Origin: Bacteroidota bacterium
GTDB taxonomy: Bacteria > Bacteroidota > Bacteroidia > Chitinophagales > Chitinophagaceae
DNA length: 64,000 nucleotides
Reading direction: 5' to 3'
Assembly: GCA_023386555.1 (NCBI GenBank)
Contig: JAEWJK010000008.1
Location: 1 to 64,000, forward strand
Shown: piece after piece, positions 8,943 through 16,047 of the stretch
Position numbering within the stretch: position 1 is the first letter of the stretch
How the letters are laid out: each line of letters begins with the position of its first letter
The notes under the pieces: model-generated
Databases searched by the model: none
What the model was told of the DNA's origin: nothing
Seen by the model: only the letters and a program-made list of their open reading frames with translations
Position numbers and translations under genes: made by a program

Positions 8943-9911
8943 ATGGGCTTTTTAGGAAAGCTATTCGGCAAAAAGGAAAAAGAAAGTTTAGACCAGGGAT
9001 TAGAAAAAACCAAGGAAAACTTCTTTTCAAAGATCACTAAAGCCATTGCAGGTAAAAGCACAGTGGATGAAGAAGTGCTGGATGAACTGGAAAATGCCTT
9101 GGTAAGTGCCGATGTTGGAATTGATACGACAGTTGAGATCATTAATCGGATTGAAGCTAGGGTAGCTAAAGATAAATATATTAATACCAGCGACTTAAAC
9201 AGAATACTTCAAGAAGAAATAGAAAATATTTTAGTAGATGCTCCTGATCAGAGCTTCCGGAGTTTTGAAACACCTGCTGGAAAGAAACCTTATATCATCC
9301 TGGTTGTTGGTGTAAACGGAGTAGGTAAAACAACTACCATCGGTAAGCTAGCTTATAATTACAAAAGAGCCGGTAAGGAAGTGATTTTAGGAGCTGCAGA
9401 TACATTCAGGGCTGCAGCGGTCGATCAACTCACTATCTGGAGCGATAGAGTGCAGGTGCCTATCGTTAAGCAAGCCATGGGCTCTGATCCTGGTGCCGTG
9501 GCTTTCGATACTGTTCAAAGTGCTGTAGCCAAAGGCTCAGAAGTGGTGATCATTGATACCGCAGGTCGTTTACACAATAAGGCTCACCTGATGGAAGAAT
9601 TGAGCAAGATCAAACGTGTGATTCAAAAAGTGATACCCGATGCTCCGCATGAAGTGGTTCTTGTTTTAGATGGATCTACCGGACAAAATGCATTAGAACA
9701 AGCTAAACATTTTACTGCAGCAACCGATGTAAATACATTGGCAATCACGAAATTAGATGGAACTGCTAAAGGTGGAGTTGTATTGGCTGTTGCCTCTCAA
9801 TTCAAGATACCTGTAAAGTACATTGGTGTGGGAGAAAAGATGGAAGACCTGCTGATCTTCGATAAACATGAGTTCGTAGATAGCTTGTTTAACCTGGAGA
9901 AAAGAGATTAG
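8943..9911 (+). CDS. ftsY: Signal recognition particle receptor FtsY
   Basis: 322 residues with the NG domain of SRP GTPases: an acidic/basic helical N domain, P-loop GVNGVGKTTT (about 122), DTFRAAA, DTAGR (about 204) and TKLDGTAKGG (about 269), ending with GVGEKMEDL. It docks ribosome-SRP complexes at the inner membrane next to SecYEG. The short N-terminus MGFLGKLFGKK is the amphipathic membrane-targeting helix; the long acidic A domain of E. coli FtsY is absent. The ATG at 8943 was chosen because the upstream in-frame start would add an unrelated leader. A TATCTTCG box at 8916-8923 is a plausible -7 element. Confidence 0.96.
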   Translation: MGFLGKLFGKKEKESLDQGLEKTKENFFSKITKAIAGKSTVDEEVLDELENALVSADVGIDTTVEIINRIEARVAKDKYINTSDLNRILQEEIENILVDAPDQSFRSFETPAGKKPYIILVVGVNGVGKTTTIGKLAYNYKRAGKEVILGAADTFRAAAVDQLTIWSDRVQVPIVKQAMGSDPGAVAFDTVQSAVAKGSEVVIIDTAGRLHNKAHLMEELSKIKRVIQKVIPDAPHEVVLVLDGSTGQNALEQAKHFTAATDVNTLAITKLDGTAKGGVVLAVASQFKIPVKYIGVGEKMEDLLIFDKHEFVDSLFNLEKRD

Positions 9912-9940
9912 TTTTCGCAGAAAACGCAGAATTCAGAAAA

Positions 9941-9975
9941 AGAAAAGAGCCTTTTGTGGCTCTTTTCTTTTAAAA
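9941..9975. terminator. Bidirectional terminator between ftsY and the convergent OMP gene
   Basis: AAAGAAAAGAGCC and GGCTCTTTTCTTT form a long stem around a TTTTGT loop. The A-rich 5' side and T-rich 3' side let it work for both converging genes. Confidence 0.85.
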
Positions 9976-10010
9976 AATTCAGCGTATTTGGCGGTTTGTG
10001 CGAGATATCC

Positions 10011-10493
10011 TTAAAAGGTAAATCTAATTGCAAAGCCACCCCATCCACCTTCGAAATAAGTATATCCAACAAAGTTGAAAGATGGTTGCCAGTCTAAACT
10101 TAGGTTGATTGGAGCTCCACCTATTTTGTAATCAAGTCCCAGAACTCCGTCAACACCAATGGCTACACCTCTATCTCTATCTGGAAATCTTCCTCTCCAT
10201 TTCTCATTCCAGAATTGAATATGTGCACCTGGTCCAACATACCATTTCAAGCCTGGGGCACCATTAATATCACCATGAATTTCGTACAAACCGGTAATTC
10301 TAAAACCATCTTCCCAGAAATAGCCAAGACCTTCCAGGGCTCGATTAGTTGAAGTAAAATGTTTTAGTGTAATAGCACCAGGATAAAATTTAGCACCCAA
10401 GGCAGTTTTATAACTATGACTGGTGTTCTGGCTGGTAGCTGTAAAACTGATAATAGAAGTTAGCAGTACAAAGAATAAGATCTTTTTGGTCAT
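10011..10493 (-). CDS. Small outer-membrane beta-barrel-like protein, paralogue 1
   Basis: 160 residues with a signal peptide (MTKKILFFVLLTSIISFTATSQ). The mature part alternates aromatic and polar residues, has WYVGPGAH and GLDYKIGGAPINLSLDWQPS, and ends with an aromatic C-terminal strand (GGFAIRFTF), as outer-membrane barrels do. About half of its positions match the next upstream gene, including the WYVGPG..H and DGV.GLDYK...PINLS.DWQPS blocks. No specific function can be assigned. Probably co-transcribed with its paralogue 63 bases away. Confidence 0.8.
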   Translation of the reverse strand: MTKKILFFVLLTSIISFTATSQNTSHSYKTALGAKFYPGAITLKHFTSTNRALEGLGYFWEDGFRITGLYEIHGDINGAPGLKWYVGPGAHIQFWNEKWRGRFPDRDRGVAIGVDGVLGLDYKIGGAPINLSLDWQPSFNFVGYTYFEGGWGGFAIRFTF

Positions 10494-10556
10494 AAGTAAT
10501 TAATTATGGATGAATTACTCATCAAAATCATGCCAATTTTTATCTATCATGTTCAT

Positions 10557-11009
10557 TTATAGCACATAACGTATGGCTATTCCACCATAAGCTGAGTTTC
10601 CTGCAGAACCTGTGAAGCTGAGAGATGGCTGCCAATCCACACTTAGATTAATAGGTAAACCATTGACCTTATAATCCAGGCCGATCACTCCATCTATACC
10701 GAGATCCATTTTACTGCTGTATGTTTTTTGGTACTCAGATTTGTAAAATCCCACATGTACACCAGGACCAACATACCATTGTAATCCTTCCAGTTTGGCA
10801 AAAGGAAAATGAAACTCATACAAGCCTGCAACACGGAAATTCTCTTTTGCATATAAAGCCTGGAATTCCAAAGCAGATTTTTCAGCAATGAACTTCTTAT
10901 AAGTAATACCTGTTCCAATCGGAAACCTTATACCAATAGCCTTATTATAGGTTTGTGCGGTAGCGGCAAGCACTAGTAAAAATGCAGCAAGCGCAAGCAG
11001 GATTTTCAT
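10557..11009 (-). CDS. Small outer-membrane beta-barrel-like protein, paralogue 2
   Basis: 150 residues, signal peptide MKILLALAAFLLVLAATAQ. Shares LQWYVGPGVHVGFY, DGVIGLDYKVNGLPINLSVDWQPS and the terminal GGIAIRYVL with the downstream paralogue. It lacks that protein's extra loop sequence between the WYVGPG and DGV blocks. The pair is a local tandem duplication; function unknown. Confidence 0.8.
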   Translation of the reverse strand: MKILLALAAFLLVLAATAQTYNKAIGIRFPIGTGITYKKFIAEKSALEFQALYAKENFRVAGLYEFHFPFAKLEGLQWYVGPGVHVGFYKSEYQKTYSSKMDLGIDGVIGLDYKVNGLPINLSVDWQPSLSFTGSAGNSAYGGIAIRYVL

Positions 11010-11170
11010 GAGCTAACATTTTGAAGGTGATAATTTCAAACGCAAGTTTTGACCCGCTTTGTATCAATGAGTTGTTAAAGAGAAGAGTAGTTATGCAAGT
11101 AAGTTCGCAAACCATGTGTTAATCTCAACATGAAGATTCATTATTCACCACTCACCATTCACCATTCACT

Positions 11171-11178
11171 TACCTTTG
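11171..11178 (+). promoter_or_regulatory. -7 box of the rimO promoter
   Basis: TACCTTTG fits the Bacteroidota TAnnTTTG element, 21 bases before the rimO ATG. A -33 TTTG at the right distance is not evident. The box covers the TTG at 11176, which argues against that codon as a start. Confidence 0.6.
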
Positions 11179-11199
11179 CCAACCCATTTAAATCACCGA

Positions 11200-12507
11200 A
11201 TGAAAGTCAGAACCCTCAAAAAAGATAAAGTAAACATCATCACCCTTGGTTGTAGCAAAAACCTGGTAGATAGTGAAGTGCTCAGTGGCCAATTATCAGC
11301 CAATGAAATTGATGTGGTACACGAAAGTGGTAAACTCGATCATAATATCGTTGTGGTAAATACCTGTGGGTTTATTGATAAAGCAAAAGAAGAAAGTATC
11401 AATACTATCTTAGACCAGGTTTCTCTTAAACAGAAAGGCAAACTTGATAAGGTGTATGTCACCGGATGTTTAAGTGAACGTTATCGTGGTGACCTTGAGT
11501 CTGAGATCCCTGAAGTTGATGCATGGTTCGGAACATTGGAACTTCCTCTTATCCTGAAACAATTTGATGCTGATTACAAAGCTGAGTTGCTGGGCGAAAG
11601 AATGCTTTCAACCCCAAAACACTATGCATATTTAAAAATATCTGAAGGTTGTAATCGTACCTGTGGTTTTTGTGCTATTCCTTTAATGAGAGGTAAACAC
11701 GTTAGCCGTACAATGGAAGACCTTGTTACGGAAGCTGAAAGTCTTGTGAAAAAAGGCGTAAAGGAAGTGATGGTGATTGCACAGGAGCTTACTTATTACG
11801 GACTGGATATTTACAAGAAAAGAGCTTTGGGTGATCTCATGAATCGATTAGCAGATGTAAAAGGATTAGAATGGATCCGTTTGCATTATGCCTATCCTCA
11901 TAAGTTTCCTTTAGATATCCTGGATGTAATGAGAGATCGTCCAAACATCTGTAACTACCTTGATATGCCTTTGCAACATGCCAGCGATAATATGCTGCAG
12001 GCAATGAGACGACAGATCACAAGAAGTGAAATGGAAGAACTGATTGTTGCTGTAAGAGAAAAAGTTCCCGGAATCTGTTTAAGAACAACACTCATTTCCG
12101 GTTATCCTGGTGAAACATTGGATGATGTGGAAGAACTCAAATTGTTCTTACAAGCTCAGCGTTTTGATCGTGTTGGGATCTTCTCATATTCCCACGAAGA
12201 AAATACACCAGCTTTCGTAATGAAAGATGATATTCCTGCAGCCGAAAAGGAGAGAAGAGCACAGGAAATTATGGAAGTGCAGCAGGAGATTAGCTATGAA
12301 AAGAACCAGGAAAAGATCGGCAATACTTATAAAGTTATCATTGATAAAAAAGAAGCCGGTCGTTATTTAGGAAGAACAGAATTCGATTCTGTTGAAGTGG
12401 ATAATGAAGTGGTGATCTCAGCCGATAAGAAACTTACTATTGGCGATTTTGTAAACGTAAAGATCACGAAGGCTTATGATTATGATCTGGAAGGTGAAGT
12501 GATATAG
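11200..12507 (+). CDS. rimO: Ribosomal protein S12 methylthiotransferase RimO
   Basis: 435 residues. A radical-SAM enzyme that methylthiolates the conserved aspartate of ribosomal protein S12. The N-terminal UPF0004 domain has its three cluster cysteines at 18 (TLGCSKN), 56 (NTCGF) and 90 (TGCLSERY). The radical-SAM triad CNRTCGFC is at 151, 155 and 158, and a TRAM-type C-terminus follows (YLGRTEFDSVEVDNEV). TLGCSKNLVDSE and YPHKFPLDILDVM are RimO rather than MiaB signatures. The ATG at 11200 is used, not the TTG at 11176, because that TTG lies inside the promoter. Confidence 0.95.
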   Translation: MKVRTLKKDKVNIITLGCSKNLVDSEVLSGQLSANEIDVVHESGKLDHNIVVVNTCGFIDKAKEESINTILDQVSLKQKGKLDKVYVTGCLSERYRGDLESEIPEVDAWFGTLELPLILKQFDADYKAELLGERMLSTPKHYAYLKISEGCNRTCGFCAIPLMRGKHVSRTMEDLVTEAESLVKKGVKEVMVIAQELTYYGLDIYKKRALGDLMNRLADVKGLEWIRLHYAYPHKFPLDILDVMRDRPNICNYLDMPLQHASDNMLQAMRRQITRSEMEELIVAVREKVPGICLRTTLISGYPGETLDDVEELKLFLQAQRFDRVGIFSYSHEENTPAFVMKDDIPAAEKERRAQEIMEVQQEISYEKNQEKIGNTYKVIIDKKEAGRYLGRTEFDSVEVDNEVVISADKKLTIGDFVNVKITKAYDYDLEGEVI

Positions 12508-12563
12508 TCATTAAGTCAATGGTCATCAGTCATTGACCGATGACAAAATGACTAATAATGACT
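12506..12563. repeat. Palindromic repeat family B, copy 1
   Basis: A nested palindrome: GTCATC (12522-12527), GTCA, TGAC and GATGAC (12539-12544), flanked by AGTCATTA and TAATGACT-like arms, so the whole element can fold into one hairpin. It fills the gap between the convergent rimO and osmC-like genes and resembles elements at 50.9 and 58.0 kb. Confidence 0.7.
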
Positions 12564-12568
12564 TGTTA

Positions 12569-12976
12569 TCACCAATGAAACTTCACCTCAACCTTAATAT
12601 CCGGATGTAAACTTTTCTCTACAGGACAATTCCTTGCAATTCTTATCAACTGTTCTTTCTGTTCATCTGTTGCAGAAAAATGATCGGTAAAATAAAGTTC
12701 AGCATTAATACCAACGATCCTTCTTGGTGCATCAGTGCTCATAATCTTCAGTACTTCTATTCTTGTTCCTTCAAAATTCAGCTTCATATCTGCAGCACGG
12801 ATAGCCATTGTGGTTATCATACAACTACCAAGCGAAGAAGCCATAAGGTCAGTAGGAGAGAATCGTTCACCCTTACCCATATTATCGGTAGGTGCATCTG
12901 TTTCTATTACGGTTCCGCTTTGAACATGCTTCATTTCTGTTCTCAGTTCACCTTTATATATTACTTCACAAGTCAT
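12569..12976 (-). CDS. OsmC family peroxiredoxin-like protein
   Basis: 135 residues. OsmC/Ohr-fold proteins reduce organic or fatty-acid hydroperoxides with two cysteines; here they are Cys52 (SSLGSCMITTM) and Cys117 (ARNCPVEKSL), both in family-typical contexts. The GERFSPTDLMASSLGSC stretch is characteristic of the YhfA/OsmC branch. Divergent from the secreted-protein gene at 13021. The physiological substrate cannot be told from sequence. Confidence 0.9.
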   Translation of the reverse strand: MTCEVIYKGELRTEMKHVQSGTVIETDAPTDNMGKGERFSPTDLMASSLGSCMITTMAIRAADMKLNFEGTRIEVLKIMSTDAPRRIVGINAELYFTDHFSATDEQKEQLIRIARNCPVEKSLHPDIKVEVKFHW

Positions 12977-12982
12977 TGATTG

Positions 12983-12990
12983 TATTTTTG
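12983..12990 (+). promoter_or_regulatory. -7 box of the promoter for the gene at 13021
   Basis: TATTTTTG matches TAnnTTTG exactly, 30 bases before the GTG start and just outside the divergent osmC-like start codon. Confidence 0.55.
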
Positions 12991-13020
12991 CCTAAATTTA
13001 CGAGCAACAAATTTAACCAG

Positions 13021-13824
13021 GTGAAGAAGATTGTTTTATTGATCCTTATCATTTCTCCAATAATAGCCCAAGCACAGAAACCAGATACAAAAGCTCAGAA
13101 AAAAGCTGAGAGAGAAAAACGAATTGAAGAATTACGCAAAAGAGCAGAAGAAGGTGAGATCGTCTTTTCAAAACAAACTGCATTTGGTATAAAACTCAAC
13201 ACTGATGGTTATGGTGCTTTTGTTGAATTGGGTAGAATGAAAACCCTGCGCAAGGCCAATTTGTACTGGTTAGAAATTGGCGAAAGAAAACATCCCAAAG
13301 AACAAAAGCTTACTAAAACGCAAGGTCCTTTAGGTATTTCAGGTAATCCTTTTATTTATGGCAAGATCAACAACTTTTATTACCTAAAACTCGGCTACGG
13401 TCAGCAGATAACACTCGGTAATAAAGGCAACAAAAACGGTGTAGCTGTATCTGCAATTTATGGAGGCGGAATTTCTGCTGGTCTTTTAAAACCTTACTAT
13501 TTAGATATAACAGATCCTACAACAAACAGGCAAAGGGATATTAGATATCATGATACCACTAAAGCATACTTCCTCGATAGTGATGTAATAAATGGCTCAG
13601 CAGGTTTCAGTAAAGGTTGGAGCGAAATAAAGTTTGTTCCCGGTGCCCATATTCGTACAGCTGTTCGTTTTGATTATGGACGATTTAATGAAATGGTGTC
13701 AGCACTTGAAATTGGATTAAATGCGGAATTTTACAGTCAAACTATGCCTGTTATGTTGCTGAATAAAGACAAACGCTTCTTTTTCAATGCTTATGCAGCA
13801 CTCACTTTTGGTAGAAGAAAGTAA
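13021..13824 (+). CDS. Secreted protein of unknown function, probable outer-membrane barrel
   Basis: 267 residues from a GTG start. The signal peptide MKKIVLLILIISPIIAQAQ begins exactly there, and the -7 box lies 30 bases upstream, so longer versions of the frame are unlikely. A short basic, charged helix (KAQKKAEREKRIEELRKRAEEG) follows. The remainder is rich in glycine and aromatic beta-strand patterns (FGIKLNTDGYGAFVELG, YYLKLGYGQQITLG, VSAIYGGGISAGLL) and ends in AYAALTFGRRK, consistent with an outer-membrane barrel. I do not recognise the family. Confidence 0.8.
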   Translation: MKKIVLLILIISPIIAQAQKPDTKAQKKAEREKRIEELRKRAEEGEIVFSKQTAFGIKLNTDGYGAFVELGRMKTLRKANLYWLEIGERKHPKEQKLTKTQGPLGISGNPFIYGKINNFYYLKLGYGQQITLGNKGNKNGVAVSAIYGGGISAGLLKPYYLDITDPTTNRQRDIRYHDTTKAYFLDSDVINGSAGFSKGWSEIKFVPGAHIRTAVRFDYGRFNEMVSALEIGLNAEFYSQTMPVMLLNKDKRFFFNAYAALTFGRRK

Positions 13825-13874
13825 GTTATTTTTGCTGAAATTTTTGTGAGTTAACCGGCTGAGTACTGCTATAT

Positions 13875-13917
13875 AGCTTCTGTTGTGTCACTCACTTGTA
13901 CGTTTTGAACTTTATTG
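13875..13917 (+). repeat. Dispersed repeat family A, copy (TGTGTCACTCAC subtype)
   Basis: AGCTTC, then TTGTGTCACTCACTTGTACG, then TTGAACTTTATT. It aligns without gaps over about 42 bases with the copy at 31.5 kb. It lies in the gap just upstream of lipA. Confidence 0.8.
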
Positions 13918-13921
13918 AGCA

Positions 13922-14851
13922 ATGCAGGAATTACCAATTATATCTCCCGTAGTAGAAATCAAACCTAAAAAACCAAACTGGCTTCGTGTAAAATTACCGA
14001 TAGGTGAAAGTTACAAGCATGTACGAGGGTTGGTTGATCAACATAAATTACATACAATCTGCGAAAGTGGAAATTGTCCTAACATGGGAGAATGTTGGGG
14101 TGAAGGAACAGCCACATTCATGATACTTGGAAATGTTTGTACACGTAGTTGTGGATTCTGTGCTGTGGCAACTGGTCGTCCGGATCCGGTCGATTGGGAT
14201 GAACCTCAAAGAGTGGCAGAAGCAATTCATTTAATGAAAGTGAAACATGCTGTTATCACTTCGGTTGACAGGGATGAAATTAAAGATGGTGGTTCTATCA
14301 TCTGGTACAATACCATCAAAGCGGTTAAAGCTTTAAATCCCGATACCACACTTGAAACACTCATTCCTGATTTCAAAGGTGAGATGGAAAACATTCAACG
14401 TGTTATTGATGCTGCTCCTGAAGTAGTAAGCCATAACCTGGAAACGGTTGAACGTCTTACGAGACAGGTTCGTATCCAGGCTAAATACAGGAGAAGCCTT
14501 GAAGTATTGCGTTTATTGAAAGAAGGTGGTATGAGAACCAAGTCAGGAATGATGTTAGGTCTCGGGGAAACCAAAGAAGAAGTAATTCAATCTATGGAAG
14601 ATTTGAGAGCTTCAAATCTGGATGTACTTACCTTAGGACAATACCTTCAGCCAACAAAAAAGCATTTACCTGTTCATCGTTTTGTTCATCCTGATGAGTT
14701 TGCAGAACTGAGAGAGATCGGCTATAACTTAGGTTTTGATTATGTTGAAAGTGGACCATTGGTTCGTTCATCTTATCACAGCGAAAGACATGTCATCGCT
14801 GGTTATGGAAGACAAAAATGGATGGAAGAAAAAGAAATGATGATTGTTTGA
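13922..14851 (+). CDS. lipA: Lipoyl synthase
   Basis: 309 residues. A radical-SAM enzyme that inserts two sulfur atoms into protein-bound octanoyl groups. Auxiliary cluster cysteines are at 47, 52 and 58 (CESGNCPNMGEC), the SAM cluster cysteines at 73, 77 and 80 (CTRSCGFC), and the C-terminal RSSY motif (VRSSYHSE) supplies the serine ligand. First gene of a three-gene operon with trmH (3-base gap) and a thioredoxin-like protein. No lipB is visible in the window. Confidence 0.97.
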   Translation: MQELPIISPVVEIKPKKPNWLRVKLPIGESYKHVRGLVDQHKLHTICESGNCPNMGECWGEGTATFMILGNVCTRSCGFCAVATGRPDPVDWDEPQRVAEAIHLMKVKHAVITSVDRDEIKDGGSIIWYNTIKAVKALNPDTTLETLIPDFKGEMENIQRVIDAAPEVVSHNLETVERLTRQVRIQAKYRRSLEVLRLLKEGGMRTKSGMMLGLGETKEEVIQSMEDLRASNLDVLTLGQYLQPTKKHLPVHRFVHPDEFAELREIGYNLGFDYVESGPLVRSSYHSERHVIAGYGRQKWMEEKEMMIV

Positions 14852-14854
14852 TCC

Positions 14855-15460
14855 ATGACTCCCGAACGTTCAGAAAAACTTCTTCGTGTATTACATAAAA
14901 GACAATCCGGTCTTGCTGTTGTAATGGAAAATATTGATGATCCCCGAAATGTTACAGCAGTAATGAGAAGCTGTGATGCTGTTGGAATACAGGATGTTTA
15001 TATTCTGAGAAATCAACCATCGAGGGAAAAGAAATGGAGCTATAAAAGCGGCACAAGTGCTGCAAAATGGTTGTCTATTCATCATTATACTGATACCGCT
15101 GAATGTATTGCTCAGCTGCAACTACGCTATTCAAATATTTTAACAACACAGCTTTCTACCGAATCTGTAAGTTTATATGAGTTGGATCTTACAGAAAGTA
15201 CAGTCTTCGTATTTGGTAATGAAAAGTTTGGCGTAAGTGATGCAATGAGAAAAGCAGCTACCGGTAATTTTCTTATTCCACAAGTAGGCATCATTCAAAG
15301 CCTGAACATTTCTGTAGCTTGTGCGGTAACTATTTATGAGGCTTTCAGGCAAAGATCAGCAGCAGGTATGTATCAAACTGAATCATTGCCTTCAGAAAGA
15401 ATACAACACTTAAGAAACGAATGGGGTTTTAATGACCAGGAATCAAATCAATCGTCATGA
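14855..15460 (+). CDS. TrmH family (SpoU) tRNA/rRNA 2'-O-methyltransferase
   Basis: 201 residues with the knotted SPOUT fold: motif 1 ENIDDPRNVTAVMRSCDAVG, motif 2 FVFGNEKFGVSD and motif 3 IPQVGIIQSLNISVACAVTIYEA. The N-terminus TPERSEKLLRVLHKRQ resembles tRNA (guanosine-18-2'-O) methyltransferase TrmH, the most likely identity. It follows lipA by 3 bases and overlaps the next gene by 4 bases (ATGA). Confidence 0.88.
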   Translation: MTPERSEKLLRVLHKRQSGLAVVMENIDDPRNVTAVMRSCDAVGIQDVYILRNQPSREKKWSYKSGTSAAKWLSIHHYTDTAECIAQLQLRYSNILTTQLSTESVSLYELDLTESTVFVFGNEKFGVSDAMRKAATGNFLIPQVGIIQSLNISVACAVTIYEAFRQRSAAGMYQTESLPSERIQHLRNEWGFNDQESNQSS

Positions 15461-15939
15461 AAAAGACACTTTTTATATTGCTAAGTTTTCTTTCAACTTC
15501 AACCGTATTCTCACAAGATATAAAAAAAGTGAAGATCGAAGATGTCGTTAACATGATCGATACAAGTACAACACCTTTGGTTGTAAACTTTTGGGCTAGT
15601 TGGTGTAAACCCTGCATTCATGAAATTCCCTGGTTTGAAAAAACAATTGCAGCATACAAGGAAAAAGAAGTGAAGCTGGTTTTGGTGAGTCTCGATTTTA
15701 GCGATGATTTCAAAAATAAAGCACTGCATAAGTTTGTCAAGAAAACCGGTTATACTTCCAAAGTAGTATGGTTAGATGAAACCAATGCTGATAAATTTTG
15801 TCCTCCAATTGATTCTTCCTGGGGTGGTGCTATTCCTGCAACTTTAATGGTTAATAATAAAAAAGGTTATCGCCAGTTCTTCGAGTTCCAGATAAAGGAA
15901 GAAAGATTTAAACAGGAAATAGACAAGTTGGTGGAATAG
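15457..15939 (+). CDS. TlpA-like periplasmic thioredoxin-family protein
   Basis: 160 residues with a signal peptide (MKKTLFILLSFLSTSTVFSQ) and an active-site WASWCKPC, cysteines at 50 and 53. The thioredoxin fold continues with VVNFWASWC, LVLVSLDF and AIPATLMVN, the last carrying the cis-proline. Likely reduces or maintains thiols in the periplasm. Its start overlaps the trmH stop by 4 bases, implying translational coupling in the lipA operon. Confidence 0.88.
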   Translation: MKKTLFILLSFLSTSTVFSQDIKKVKIEDVVNMIDTSTTPLVVNFWASWCKPCIHEIPWFEKTIAAYKEKEVKLVLVSLDFSDDFKNKALHKFVKKTGYTSKVVWLDETNADKFCPPIDSSWGGAIPATLMVNNKKGYRQFFEFQIKEERFKQEIDKLVE

Positions 15940-15995
15940 TTGTTTAAGAGCTAAAGTTTAAGGAGTAATAAAAAAGAGAAAGAGATTCATCTTAC

Positions 15996-16020
15996 GTCAT
16001 TGCGAGGAACGAAGCAATCT
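15996..16020. repeat. Short intergenic repeat containing a GCGAGGAACGAAGCAATC motif
   Basis: CATTGCGAGGAACGAAGCAATC lies between convergent genes. The reverse complement of its middle (CGTTCCTTGC) recurs at 6471-6481 and 45981-45991. Flanking AGAGATT and AATCTCT make it part of a larger imperfect hairpin. Confidence 0.5.
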
Positions 16021-16047
16021 CTTTACCCCTTTCCTTCTCTTTATCTC

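Noticed and set aside
11176..11199. TTG start for rimO
   Set aside because: The codon is part of the -7 box TACCTTTG, so it would not be in the transcript.
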